From contig NZ_CP102285.1 of the NCBI RefSeq assembly GCF_025151045.1, positions 2,232,001-2,296,000 on the forward strand: a stretch of 64,000 nucleotides of DNA, given 5' to 3'. Below the pieces are notes generated by a model. It was not told the origin of the DNA. It saw only the letters and a program-made list of their open reading frames with translations, and searched no databases. The translations under genes were made by a program, and so were the position numbers. Numbering within the stretch: the stretch's first letter is position 1; every line of letters begins with the position of its first letter. Source of the DNA: Parabacteroides johnsonii DSM 18315 (GTDB taxonomy: Bacteria > Bacteroidota > Bacteroidia > Bacteroidales > Tannerellaceae). This document shows, piece by piece, positions 17,043 to 25,877 of this stretch.

Positions 17043-18239
17043 ATGTTAGGATCAGTATTATTACAAGCAGCAGGAGTTGCTCATGAAAGTTTTCTCCAGT
17101 TTCTGGGGAAAAATCTTGAGCTATTCCTTACATATACAGGAGTCTACAACGCGACCCCGGGTCACCTTATCATGATCCTTATCGGTCTGTTGTTCATATT
17201 TCTGGCTATTAAATATGAATTTGAACCCATGCTTCTTATCCCGATCGGCTTCGGTATCTTAATCGGTAACATACCTTTTAAAGATGCCGGACTACAAGTC
17301 GGTATTTATGAACAGGGTTCCGTACTGAACATCCTTTATCAGGGTGTAACCTCCGGATGGTATCCGCCACTGATCTTCCTCGGTATCGGAGCCATGACAG
17401 ACTTTTCGGCATTGATCTCCAATCCAAAACTGCTGTTGATCGGTGCTGCTGCCCAATTTGGTATTTTTGGTGCATATATCATCGCTCTCCAGATGGGATT
17501 CGAACCGAACCAAGCCGGTGCTATCGGTATCATTGGTGGTGCTGACGGTCCGACGGCCATCTTCTTGTCTTCCAAGTTAGCTCCGAACCTGATGGGTGCT
17601 ATTGCGGTATCAGCCTACTCTTATATGGCACTGGTCCCTATCATCCAGCCACCGTTCATGCGCTTATTGACAACTAAAAAAGAGCGTCTGATCCGTATGA
17701 AACCACCGAGAGCTGTTTCTTCTACAGAAAAGATCGTATTCCCGATCGTAGGTCTGTTGCTGACTTGCTTCCTGGTTCCTTCCGGTCTTCCCCTGTTGGG
17801 TATGTTGTTCTTCGGAAACTTATTGAAAGAAAGTGGTGTAACACGTCGTTTGGCTGAAACAGCTCGTGGTCCGCTGATCGATACAATCACAATCCTGTTA
17901 GGTATCACGGTAGGGGCTTCCACACAAGCAACCCAATTCTTGACCATCGATTCCGTCAAGATTTTCGGCTTAGGAGCTTTGTCATTTGTGATCGCAACTT
18001 GTGCTGGCGTATTGTTCGTTAAGGTATTCAATTTGGTTTTGAAAGAAGGCAACAAAATCAATCCGCTTATCGGTAATGCAGGTGTTTCTGCCGTCCCTGA
18101 CTCTGCACGTATTTCACAAATCGTAGGTCTGGAATATGATCCGACCAACTACCTGTTGATGCATGCCATGGGTCCGAACGTAGCAGGTGTAATCGGTTCT
18201 GCCGTAGCAGCCGGTATCCTGTTAGGATTCTTAGGATAA
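17043..18239 (+). CDS. mmdB: Sodium-translocating decarboxylase beta subunit (OadB/MmdB family)
   Basis: A 398-residue integral inner-membrane protein with about nine to eleven hydrophobic segments. It decarboxylates carboxybiotin and exports sodium ions. The family's key region GIIGGADGPTAIFLSSKLAP is present near residues 160-178, where the Asp is the proposed ion ligand. A second signature, NPLIGNAGVSAVPDSAR, is near residue 340. The length is typical of OadB. The ATG at 17043 follows the carrier stop by 4 bp. A strong 25-bp-stem terminator closes the operon right after the stop codon. Confidence 0.95.
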   Translation: MLGSVLLQAAGVAHESFLQFLGKNLELFLTYTGVYNATPGHLIMILIGLLFIFLAIKYEFEPMLLIPIGFGILIGNIPFKDAGLQVGIYEQGSVLNILYQGVTSGWYPPLIFLGIGAMTDFSALISNPKLLLIGAAAQFGIFGAYIIALQMGFEPNQAGAIGIIGGADGPTAIFLSSKLAPNLMGAIAVSAYSYMALVPIIQPPFMRLLTTKKERLIRMKPPRAVSSTEKIVFPIVGLLLTCFLVPSGLPLLGMLFFGNLLKESGVTRRLAETARGPLIDTITILLGITVGASTQATQFLTIDSVKIFGLGALSFVIATCAGVLFVKVFNLVLKEGNKINPLIGNAGVSAVPDSARISQIVGLEYDPTNYLLMHAMGPNVAGVIGSAVAAGILLGFLG

Positions 18240-18242
18240 GTC

Positions 18243-18305
18243 CTTTATTTTACATAAAAAGCCTCCGCATCGCCTCGATACGGAGGCTTTTTATGTAAAA
18301 TAAAG
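18243..18305 (+). terminator. Very long intrinsic terminator of the mmd operon
   Basis: Arms 18243-18267 and 18281-18305 are a perfect 25-bp inverted repeat (core GCCTCCG/CGGAGGC, flanked by TTTTTATG on one side and CATAAAAA on the other) around a 13-nt loop. It would act on both strands. The rest of the gap to 18501 (about 195 bp) shows nothing I can assign. Confidence 0.9.
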
Positions 18306-18501
18306 TATAAATTTCACCTGGTAAGGCAACTAAACAGTGCCACATCTTATCCAAACTTCACGAGTATCCGGGTCTCTCCATCTCCTACACCCAAGTCTCG
18401 AGAGAGTGCTCAAACTGTTTATTTGCAAAAACCTGCCTATCTTCATCAAAAAACGAACCATTTTAACATATTTGGAATCCGACGAATATAGCCAGCATAA
18501 A

Positions 18502-18538
18502 ATACGCCCTGTAAAGGTGTGTTCTTTACAGGGCGTAT
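18502..18538 (-). terminator. Intrinsic terminator of lon
   Basis: Perfect 15-bp inverted repeat ATACGCCCTGTAAAG / CTTTACAGGGCGTAT with a 7-nt loop, followed on the minus strand by a T-rich stretch. It lies 21 bp beyond the lon stop codon. Confidence 0.85.
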
Positions 18539-18559
18539 ATATAGAAAATTTATTTATCC

Positions 18560-21022
18560 TCAGAACAGCGGATTAGCCACCTTTTCCTTCAACAAGGCCA
18601 GATCGACTACTTGGCGGATATCATCCACATAATGGAAAGTCAGTCCTTTCAGATAGTCGGGCTTGATCTCTTCGATATCTTTCTTATTCTCTTGACAGAG
18701 GATCAGTTCCTTGATTCCGGCACGTTTGGCTGCCAATATCTTTTCTTTGATGCCACCTACCGGAAGGACTTTACCCCGCAACGTGATCTCGCCGGTCATA
18801 GCCAAATTACTGCGCACCTTACGCTGCGTAAAAGCAGACACCAAAGATGTGACCATCGTGATACCCGCACTCGGACCGTCTTTCGGAATCGCACCCTCAG
18901 GTACATGGATATGGACATTCCAGTTCTCGAACATACCTTCGTCAATACCGAATAGCCCGGCATGCGAATGAATATATTCAAGTGCCAACATGGCAGATTC
19001 TTTCATCACGTCACCTAAGTTTCCTGTCAAAGTGAGCTTTGAACCTTTTCCTTTACTCAAACTCGATTCCACAAACAGGATCTCACCACCGACAGCCGTC
19101 CAGGCAAGTCCGGTTACGACACCCGCATAGTCATTTCCCTGATATTTATCACGGGTATATTCGACTGCTCCCAAATAATCGTGCAGATCTTCGGGGCGTA
19201 TCTGTGCGGGAAGCTCCTCGTCGGAAGCCAGCTTACGGGCCAACTTACGCATAATCTTGGCTATCTTTTTATCCAGTTCACGAACGCCGCTCTCACGGGT
19301 GTAAGATTCGATGATCGCCTGCAACGTCTTTTTCGGGAACTTCACTTTTCCTTTCGACAGACCGTGAATCTCCAATTGTTTCGGGACCAGATGACGGGCA
19401 GCAATTTCCACCTTCTCTTCCATGATATAACCACTCACTTCGATCAACTCCATACGATCCAGCAACGGCTGGGAAATCGTGTTCAAGTTATTGGCAGTCG
19501 CGATAAACATAACTTTACTCAAGTCATAATCTATATCCAGATAATTATCATGGAAAGCATTGTTCTGCTCCGGGTCCAACACCTCAAGCAAAGCGGAAGC
19601 TGGATCTCCCTTGAAATCATTCGTTACCTTGTCAATCTCGTCAAGAATAAACACGGGGTTTGAAGTTCCAGCCTTCTGGAGGTTCTGGATGATACGTCCG
19701 GACATCGCACCGATATAGGTACGGCGATGACCACGTATCTCCGCCTCGTCATGCAAACCGCCCAACGAAACCCGAACATACTTGCGGTGCAAGGCTTCTG
19801 CGACCGATTTTCCCAACGAAGTCTTACCGACTCCCGGAGGCCCGTACAAACAGATGATGGGCGACTTCATATCGCCTTTCAATTTCAGCACCGCCAAATG
19901 TTCGATGATGCGCTCTTTCACCTTCTCCAGCCCGTAGTGATCACGATCCAGGACTTTCTGGGCATGGGCAAGATTGAAATTATCCTTGCTGTATTCGTTC
20001 CAAGGCAGATTGATGATCGTCTGTACATATTGCGTTTGGATGGAAAAATCAGGAGATTGCGGATGCAGACGTTCCAACTTGCGCACTTCCTTTTCAAACG
20101 TTTCGGCTACAGACGGCGACCATTTTTTCTTGGCAGCCTTTTCGCGCAGTTCCTTTATCTCCAACTCGTTGATATTGCCCCCCAACTCTTCCTGGATGGT
20201 CTTGATCTGCTGCTGGAGAAAATATTCCTTCTGCTGCTGGTTAATATCCTCGTGCGTCTTCATTTGGATGGATGTTTTCAATTCCACCAACTGATACTCC
20301 CGATTCAGGATGAACAAAAGACGGTACGCTCGGTCTTTCAGGTTACCGATCAACAACAAATCCTGTTTTTCAGACGATCCGTTGGGAACATTGCAACAAG
20401 AAAAATTGATCAGGTAAAGAATATTTTTATTATTCCTTATTGAAAATATCAAGTCGCGGGGCGGTTCGGAAGCAGCTCCGAGCATCTTGATCGTCAAATC
20501 TTTGATAGTCGAGACAAGCGCCTCGAACTCGCGGTCGGACTTGTCCGGCATGACGTCCTCAAGCAATTTGATCTTTCCGGTTAGGTAAGGATCGTAAGCG
20601 GAAAGCTCTTCCAGTTGGAAACGCTTCTTACCCTGCAGGATCACGGTCGTCGTCCCATCAGGCATTTCAAGCACGCGGACAATATCAGCCACGACTCCCG
20701 TCGTATACAAATCTTCCATCTTCGGATCTTCTGTATTCATATCCTTCTGGCAAACCACTCCGATCAGACTTTTCTTGTGGGCGGCTTCCTTGATCAGGCG
20801 CATGGATTTAGGACGACCGATCATCACCGGCATAGCTACGCCCGGAAACAGAACCATATTCCGAAGCGGAAGAATGGGCAATTCCTCCCCCACCTTTTCC
20901 ATACCTTCGGTAAAGTCTTCATCAACATCACAATCCGTGAGGATAGGCATTACTATACCAATATTATCATCCAGGTCGTTATACGACTCCTCGGCAAACA
21001 TCGTTACTTTATCTTTCTTCAT
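18560..21022 (-). CDS. lon: ATP-dependent protease La (Lon)
   Basis: An 820-residue LonA protease, the usual length for Bacteroidetes. Order: N-terminal substrate-binding LON domain (~48-245, [14 protein letters not shown]), coiled-coil region, AAA+ module (Walker [14 protein letters not shown] near residue 395, Walker [10 protein letters not shown], sensor [11 protein letters not shown]), then the protease domain with the Ser-Lys dyad (Ser in [10 protein letters not shown], Lys in [14 protein letters not shown]). It degrades misfolded and regulatory proteins in the cytoplasm. The first ~45 residues are an acidic extension typical of the group. The gene is single, with its own promoter and terminator. 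Confidence 0.97.
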   Translation of the reverse strand: MKKDKVTMFAEESYNDLDDNIGIVMPILTDCDVDEDFTEGMEKVGEELPILPLRNMVLFPGVAMPVMIGRPKSMRLIKEAAHKKSLIGVVCQKDMNTEDPKMEDLYTTGVVADIVRVLEMPDGTTTVILQGKKRFQLEELSAYDPYLTGKIKLLEDVMPDKSDREFEALVSTIKDLTIKMLGAASEPPRDLIFSIRNNKNILYLINFSCCNVPNGSSEKQDLLLIGNLKDRAYRLLFILNREYQLVELKTSIQMKTHEDINQQQKEYFLQQQIKTIQEELGGNINELEIKELREKAAKKKWSPSVAETFEKEVRKLERLHPQSPDFSIQTQYVQTIINLPWNEYSKDNFNLAHAQKVLDRDHYGLEKVKERIIEHLAVLKLKGDMKSPIICLYGPPGVGKTSLGKSVAEALHRKYVRVSLGGLHDEAEIRGHRRTYIGAMSGRIIQNLQKAGTSNPVFILDEIDKVTNDFKGDPASALLEVLDPEQNNAFHDNYLDIDYDLSKVMFIATANNLNTISQPLLDRMELIEVSGYIMEEKVEIAARHLVPKQLEIHGLSKGKVKFPKKTLQAIIESYTRESGVRELDKKIAKIMRKLARKLASDEELPAQIRPEDLHDYLGAVEYTRDKYQGNDYAGVVTGLAWTAVGGEILFVESSLSKGKGSKLTLTGNLGDVMKESAMLALEYIHSHAGLFGIDEGMFENWNVHIHVPEGAIPKDGPSAGITMVTSLVSAFTQRKVRSNLAMTGEITLRGKVLPVGGIKEKILAAKRAGIKELILCQENKKDIEEIKPDYLKGLTFHYVDDIRQVVDLALLKEKVANPLF

Positions 21023-21090
21023 ATATTCTTTGTCATAGTTGCGGAATATTCTTTTATCGACCGCAATTCTATTTTGTACAATAAACGTGC

Positions 21091-21098
21091 CAAAGTTA
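21091..21098 (-). promoter_or_regulatory. Predicted -7 box for lon
   Basis: Reads TAACTTTG on the minus strand (TAnnTTTG), about 70 nt upstream of the lon ATG. It lies 22 bp from the opposing trmN6 -7 box, so the two divergent promoters overlap in their -33 regions. Confidence 0.55.
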
Positions 21099-21120
21099 CT
21101 ATTTTTAACTCAATTCTGAC

Positions 21121-21128
21121 TACTTTTG
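21121..21128 (+). promoter_or_regulatory. Predicted -7 box for trmN6
   Basis: TACTTTTG matches TAnnTTTG. Transcription would start inside or just before the repeat hairpin at 21135-21217, placing that structure in the leader. Confidence 0.5.
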
Positions 21129-21134
21129 CACAAA

Positions 21135-21217
21135 ACAATTGACAATGGACCATTGACAATGAACAACTATTCAGTCCACTCCAATCGTCAATTGTCAACT
21201 ATTAATTGTCAATTGTT
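21135..21217. repeat. Inverted pair of short tandem repeats (TGACAAT type) in the trmN6 leader
   Basis: The left arm has ATTGACAATGGACCATTGACAAT and the right arm three AATTGTC-type units ending one base before the trmN6 ATG. If transcribed, the start codon sits directly against the base of the hairpin. Confidence 0.65.
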
Positions 21218-21934
21218 ATGTCAAATCCTTTTTTCCAATTCAAACAATTCACCATCCGCCATGATAAATGCGCAATGAAAGTAGGAACTGACGGTGTTCT
21301 GCTCGGCGCATGGGCCGGAATAGAATCATGCAACCGCATACTGGACATCGGGACAGGGACTGGGCTAATCGCCATGATGCTGGCACAACGCAGCAAGGCG
21401 GTTATCGACGCTATCGATATAGATGCCGAGGCCTGTCTTCAGGCACAGGAAAATGCAGAATCCTCTCCTTTCGCCGAACGGATAAAAATCCAGCATTCCG
21501 CCCTGTCTGATTTCGCACAAACCGATACGGGCTTATATGACCTGATCGTATCCAATCCCCCTTATTTCGTCGATTCGTTGAAATGTCCTGACCAGAAGCG
21601 GAACACGGCTCGCCACACCGACACGCTGACATTGGAAGATTTGTTGCAGGACAGCCGCAAACTACTCGCCCCGCAGGGACGCATCGCTCTCATCCTGCCC
21701 TACGACCAAAAAGAACGTCTTACGGATTGTATCCGAACACAAAACCTGTTCCTTTCGAAAGAAACCTCCGTCATACCCGTACCCGGTGCCGAGCCGAAAC
21801 GACTGTTAGCCGAGCTAACGGCAGAGCCACCCGTTTTTCCCACATTTTCCAGCCAGTTGACCATTGAGATTGCAAGACATCAGTACACTGACGAATATGT
21901 CAGCCTGACTAAAGACTTTTATCTAAAGATGTAA
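21218..21934 (+). CDS. trmN6: tRNA1(Val) (adenine(37)-N6)-methyltransferase
   Basis: A 238-residue SAM-dependent methyltransferase starting MSNPFFQFKQFTIRHDKCAMKVGTD, the conserved opening of the YfiC/TrmN6 family. Motif I DIGTGTGLIAMML (about 44-56), the acidic SAM-ribose residue in AIDIDAEA, and motif IV SNPPYF (adenine N6 chemistry) are present. It methylates adenosine 37 of tRNA-Val in the cytoplasm. A TTG codon 12 nt upstream is in frame but lies inside the repeat hairpin, so I take the ATG at 21218. The 3' end overlaps the convergent lipid-kinase gene by 16 bp. Confidence 0.9.
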   Translation: MSNPFFQFKQFTIRHDKCAMKVGTDGVLLGAWAGIESCNRILDIGTGTGLIAMMLAQRSKAVIDAIDIDAEACLQAQENAESSPFAERIKIQHSALSDFAQTDTGLYDLIVSNPPYFVDSLKCPDQKRNTARHTDTLTLEDLLQDSRKLLAPQGRIALILPYDQKERLTDCIRTQNLFLSKETSVIPVPGAEPKRLLAELTAEPPVFPTFSSQLTIEIARHQYTDEYVSLTKDFYLKM

Positions 21935-22890
21935 GGGAGTTTCTTATCGAAGAAACGAGTCACTTCGCCAAACAGGTTCTGCACCTCCTCCGTAAAGGAA
22001 ACAGTTTCCGGTGTCAATACGTTCAATGATTTAGGAAGGACGGAGATTTCAATCCGGCTGTCCGCCATGATTGGCTCGCCATCCAGGTGCATGACTCCCG
22101 GATTCTGGCGAATGATCGTCACCTCTTTTCCTTTGAATGTTTTGATCTTGCTGTTACGGTCGATCTGCTTCGTAAACAGCTGGATAGCCAACGGCGCTAT
22201 GTCCAGCGGACCGAAAGGGGAAAGGATTGTAATATCCATTTTACCATCCTGTATATTGGCATGAGGAGCAATAAACGCATTGTTGCCATACTGCGAAGCA
22301 TTCCCGCAAGCCACCAAAAACGCCTTTTCCTTGACTGTCTGACTGTCGATCAAGAGCTCATAAGGCTCGGGTTGGTAACTCAGATATTCCTCCACCGTAT
22401 TCTTTATATAAGTAAGCGACCCGCGGCGTTTCTCCCCTGCAAACTTCTGGCTGACCGCCGCATCAAAACCGACTCCGCAGGTACAGAAAAAAATACGTCC
22501 GTTCGCCTTGCAACAATCAATTGTCGAAACGTGCCCCTTTACAATCAGATCGATCGCCCGGCGTACATCCATCGGAATATGCAGCTCACGCGCCAGACCA
22601 TTACCGGAACCTTTCGGGATAATCCCCAGCACAGCATCCGAATGGAGCATGGCGCGGGCAATCTCGTTCACAGTCCCGTCTCCCCCGACCGCAATCACGC
22701 AATTGGCTCCTTTATCGAGGGCTTGCCGTGTCAGTTCACTGGCATGTCCGGGATATTCCGTAAAAGAAATTTCCACACAACAATTTCCGCCCGCAAAGGC
22801 GGTTTCAATCATTTTCGGAATCTTCCTTTTCGAACCGACACCCGAAATCGGATTTATAATAGCCTGTATATTGATTGTCTGTCCCTCCAT
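21919..22890 (-). CDS. Diacylglycerol/sphingoid-base kinase-family protein
   Basis: A 323-residue DAGK-catalytic-fold protein (YegS/BmrU/DgkB type). The glycine-rich nucleotide motif GGDGTVNEIARA is near residue 79, with GIIPKGSGNGLARELHIP at about 98-115 and the C-terminal GVMHLDGEPI region. The fold phosphorylates lipid alcohols, either diacylglycerol or sphingoid bases. The gene is divergent from, and only 194 bp away from, spt, the first gene of sphingolipid synthesis. That makes a sphingoid-base substrate attractive but unproven. The ATG at 22890 gives the expected N-terminal IQAIINPISG strand. A -7 box lies at 22917. Confidence 0.88.
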   Translation of the reverse strand: MEGQTINIQAIINPISGVGSKRKIPKMIETAFAGGNCCVEISFTEYPGHASELTRQALDKGANCVIAVGGDGTVNEIARAMLHSDAVLGIIPKGSGNGLARELHIPMDVRRAIDLIVKGHVSTIDCCKANGRIFFCTCGVGFDAAVSQKFAGEKRRGSLTYIKNTVEEYLSYQPEPYELLIDSQTVKEKAFLVACGNASQYGNNAFIAPHANIQDGKMDITILSPFGPLDIAPLAIQLFTKQIDRNSKIKTFKGKEVTIIRQNPGVMHLDGEPIMADSRIEISVLPKSLNVLTPETVSFTEEVQNLFGEVTRFFDKKLPYIFR

Positions 22891-22916
22891 TCTTGCTGCT
22901 ACTTACTTTGAGAGGA

Positions 22917-22924
22917 CAAAAATA
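22917..22924 (-). promoter_or_regulatory. Predicted -7 box for the lipid kinase
   Basis: Reads TATTTTTG on the minus strand (TAnnTTTG), 27 nt upstream of the kinase ATG. Confidence 0.55.
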
Positions 22925-22977
22925 ATGCTTTTGTAAAACTTTTAAAGCATTTCGGCTACTATAAGTTATTTTTTTAC

Positions 22978-22985
22978 TACTTTTG
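22978..22985 (+). promoter_or_regulatory. Predicted -7 box for spt
   Basis: TACTTTTG matches TAnnTTTG, leaving a leader of about 90 nt before the spt ATG. The -33 region is weak (TTCG 23 bp upstream). Confidence 0.5.
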
Positions 22986-23084
22986 CGGCTGGATTTGCCG
23001 AAACATAGATATTATGTAGTAAGCAGATCTGGGTTCTTTTAGAATAACAACGTAGCGAGAAAATCATTCTCTGTTAATTATAAT

Positions 23085-24272
23085 ATGAAACTTTTACAAG
23101 AGAAACTATCAAAGTACGATGCACCTCAGCGGGCTATGGCCGCAGGAATTTATCCATACTTCAGAATGATTGAAAGTGATCAGGATACAGAAGTAATGAT
23201 CAGCGGTAAAAAGGTCCTGATGTTTGGTTCTAACGCCTATTTAGGCTTGACAAACCACCCGAAAGTAAAAGAGGCGGCAATTGATGCCATTAAGAAATAT
23301 GGTACAGGTTGTGCCGGTTCACGCTTCCTGAACGGAACGCTGGATTTGCACATTCAGTTGGAAAAACGTCTGGCCGAATTTGTCGGAAAAGAAGATGCCA
23401 TTGTTTATTCTACGGGATTTCAGGTAAACTTGGGTGTAGTATCCTGCCTGACAGGACGTGAAGACTATATTATCTGGGACGAGTTGGATCATGCATCCAT
23501 CATCGAAGGACACCGCCTTTCCTTCTCTACCAAACTGAAATACAAGCATAACGATATGGAGTCTTTAGAAAAGCAACTCCAGAAATGCGAACCCGACAAG
23601 GTGAAGCTGATCGTTATCGACGGTGTGTTCAGTATGGAAGGCGACATTGCCAAATTACCAGAAATCGTTGCGTTAGCCAAGAAGTATAATGCAAGCGTGA
23701 TGGTAGACGAAGCTCACGGTCTGGGGGTTCTGGGCGATCATGGTCGCGGAACCTGTAACCATTTCGGCGTAACTGACGACGTAGACCTGATTATGGGTAC
23801 ATTCAGTAAGTCGCTTGCTTCTATAGGTGGTTTCATCGCTTCGGACAAGGAGACGATCAACTATCTCCGCCACAACTCACGCTCTTACATATTCAGTGCA
23901 AGTAATACTCCCGCCGCTACAGCAGCAGCCGGTGCAGCACTCGATATCATGCTGAGTGAACCGGAACGCATCGAGCATCTGTGGAAACTGACTCACTATG
24001 CATTGGACGGATTCCGTAACATGGGGTGTGAAATCGGCCATACCTCAACACCGATCATCCCGTTGTTTATCCGCGACAATGACCTGACATTCCTGATCGT
24101 AAAAGAATTGTTCGAAGCCGGTATCTTCGTAAATCCAGTAGTCTCTCCGGCTGTTGCACCTGAAGATACGCTGATCCGGTTCTCGCTGATGGCAACTCAC
24201 ACGATCGAACAGCTCGACTACGCATTGGAAGCAATACACAAAGTATTTAAAAGTCACGGCCTGGTTAAGTAA
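23085..24272 (+). CDS. spt: Serine palmitoyltransferase (sphingolipid biosynthesis)
   Basis: A 395-residue PLP enzyme of the alpha-oxoamine synthase family. It condenses serine with a fatty acyl-CoA to 3-ketosphinganine, the entry step to the sphingolipids that distinguish Bacteroidales. Seen: MFGSNAYLGLTNHPKVKEAA, YGTGCAGSRFLNGTLDLH, ELDHASIIEGHRLSFSTK, the PLP-pyridine Asp in MVDEAHGLGVLGDHG, and the Schiff-base Lys in GTFSKSLASIGGF near residue 244. The sequence follows the Bacteroides SPT pattern closely, more than 2-amino-3-ketobutyrate ligase or BioF. The gene is monocistronic with a terminator at 24296-24329. The neighbouring lipid-kinase gene may be functionally linked. Confidence 0.92.
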   Translation: MKLLQEKLSKYDAPQRAMAAGIYPYFRMIESDQDTEVMISGKKVLMFGSNAYLGLTNHPKVKEAAIDAIKKYGTGCAGSRFLNGTLDLHIQLEKRLAEFVGKEDAIVYSTGFQVNLGVVSCLTGREDYIIWDELDHASIIEGHRLSFSTKLKYKHNDMESLEKQLQKCEPDKVKLIVIDGVFSMEGDIAKLPEIVALAKKYNASVMVDEAHGLGVLGDHGRGTCNHFGVTDDVDLIMGTFSKSLASIGGFIASDKETINYLRHNSRSYIFSASNTPAATAAAGAALDIMLSEPERIEHLWKLTHYALDGFRNMGCEIGHTSTPIIPLFIRDNDLTFLIVKELFEAGIFVNPVVSPAVAPEDTLIRFSLMATHTIEQLDYALEAIHKVFKSHGLVK

Positions 24273-24295
24273 ATCAGTACGGACAATGATATCGA

Positions 24296-24329
24296 AAAGG
24301 GCAAAGCGGAACATTCTGTTTTGCCCTTT
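24296..24329 (+). terminator. Intrinsic terminator of spt
   Basis: AAAGGGCAAA (24296-24305) pairs with TTTGCCCTTT (24320-24329), followed by CTCTTTATAATT. Confidence 0.8.
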
Positions 24330-24350
24330 CTCTTTATAATTCATTCTTCA

Positions 24351-24383
24351 TTTGCTACGAACCAAATATTTTGACTATTTTTG
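24351..24383 (+). promoter_or_regulatory. Bacteroidetes promoter of ricT
   Basis: A complete match: TTTG (24351-24354), 21-bp spacer, TATTTTTG (24376-24383). It lies 43 bp before the ricT ATG. Confidence 0.75.
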
Positions 24384-24425
24384 CGTAATTGTACGCACTA
24401 TAAATACATTATATATACCAGACAA

Positions 24426-25877
24426 ATGGATTTTAAATTAAATACAGGAAGTTGCTGCATGGGTAAAAAAGGATGCAGCAAGATACAAAATAATAAGCTG
24501 AACACCTACGACTGGCTTTGCGACGTGCCCGATGCGGCAAATGCAACCGATTACGTGGAAGTGCAGTTTAAAAACACCCGCAAAGGATATTACCTCAACA
24601 GTTCCAAGATACCTCTGGAAAAAGGAGATTTAGTCGCAGTGGAAGCCAGTCCCGGACATGACATCGGGACTGTGACGCTGACCGGCAAGCTCGTCCTTCT
24701 CCAAATGAAAAAAAACAATGTCCGTACCGGCGAAGGTAACGAGCCTAAAAAGGTATATCGCAAAGCCAAACCGACCGATATCGAGAAATACGAAGAGGCG
24801 AAAGCTAAGGAACACGCCACAATGATCCGTTCGCGACAGATCGCTGCCGACTTGGGACTGAATATGAAGATCGGGGACGTGGAATACCAGGGTGACGGCA
24901 ATAAGGCGATCTTTTATTACATTGCCGACGAGCGTGTTGACTTCCGCCAGTTGATCAAAGTACTTGCCGAAGCCTTCCGTGTCCGCATCGAGATGAAGCA
25001 GATCGGTGCCCGTCAGGAAGCCGGACGCATCGGAGGTATCGGCCCTTGCGGACGAGAATTGTGCTGTTCAAGCTGGATGACGAGTTTCGTATCGGTAGCC
25101 ACCGGAGCCGCCCGTTATCAGGATATCTCCATGAACCCCCAAAAGTTAGCCGGCCAATGCGCCAAGCTGAAATGTTGCATCAACTATGAAGTGGATGCTT
25201 ATGTGGAAGCACAAAAACGTTTGCCGTCCCGTGAAGTGGTGCTGGAAACAAAGGACAATACCTACTATCATTTTAAAACGGATATCTTCAAACGGGAAAT
25301 CACCTACTCTACCGATAAATCGTTCGCGGCCAATTTGGTTACGATCTCCGCCAACCGTGCCTTCGATGTGATCAACATGAACAAGAAAGGTATGAAGCCC
25401 GTCACTCTCGAAGCCGATACCAAGCCGCAGCCACCTAAGCGCGATGCCCAGGATATCTTGGGGCAGGACAGCGTTACCCGTTTCGATGCTTCCCTGAAAA
25501 AGAAGAAAAAGAAACGCAACGGAAACGGCAACAAGGAAAATCTGCCGAAAGAAACCGTAGCCAACACCGGCAGCGAAGGAAACAGCAAACCTACCAACGG
25601 AGAAAAAGCGAACGGCAACAACGGCAACGAAAATAAAAACGGTAAAGGAAACGGTAACAGGAACGGAAACCGCAACCGTAACAACGGGAACCGAGACAAC
25701 AACCGCGAGCGGGAGAATCGCGAAAACAACCGCGACAACAACCGTAACAGACCGCGTCCGAACCGAGTAAATAACGATAAGCAACCGAATAATGACAAAC
25801 CTCAGCAACAAGCTAAGCCTGCTACCAAACCGGACTCCAAACCGGAAAACAAGCCGGACACAAAGCCGGAAGCTTAA
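24426..25877 (+). CDS. ricT: PSP1-domain protein RicT-like, with long low-complexity tail
   Basis: A 483-residue protein starting MDFKLNTGSCCMGKKGC. Residues ~45-330 carry the PSP1/YaaT (RicT) domain, with the Cys clusters GGIGPCGRELCCSSW and CAKLKCCINYEVD that ligate an iron-sulfur cluster in the Bacillus Ric complex, plus the N-terminal CC/C pair. In Bacillus the complex affects RNase Y maturation and development; the role in Bacteroidetes is not established. From about residue 365 the tail is Asn/Lys/Arg/Gly-rich (NGNGNKENLP, NRNGNRNRNNGNRDNN, then TKPDSKPENKPDTKPEA), likely disordered and possibly RNA-binding. The ATG at 24426 is preferred over one 45 nt upstream because it follows the promoter at normal distance. 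The 3' end overlaps gldH by 86 bp. Confidence 0.88.
   Translation: MDFKLNTGSCCMGKKGCSKIQNNKLNTYDWLCDVPDAANATDYVEVQFKNTRKGYYLNSSKIPLEKGDLVAVEASPGHDIGTVTLTGKLVLLQMKKNNVRTGEGNEPKKVYRKAKPTDIEKYEEAKAKEHATMIRSRQIAADLGLNMKIGDVEYQGDGNKAIFYYIADERVDFRQLIKVLAEAFRVRIEMKQIGARQEAGRIGGIGPCGRELCCSSWMTSFVSVATGAARYQDISMNPQKLAGQCAKLKCCINYEVDAYVEAQKRLPSREVVLETKDNTYYHFKTDIFKREITYSTDKSFAANLVTISANRAFDVINMNKKGMKPVTLEADTKPQPPKRDAQDILGQDSVTRFDASLKKKKKKRNGNGNKENLPKETVANTGSEGNSKPTNGEKANGNNGNENKNGKGNGNRNGNRNRNNGNRDNNRERENRENNRDNNRNRPRPNRVNNDKQPNNDKPQQQAKPATKPDSKPENKPDTKPEA

Noticed and set aside
23085..24272. 2-amino-3-ketobutyrate CoA ligase or BioF
   Set aside because: Same enzyme superfamily, but the N-terminal and core sequence follow the Bacteroides serine palmitoyltransferase pattern and no threonine dehydrogenase or biotin gene is nearby.
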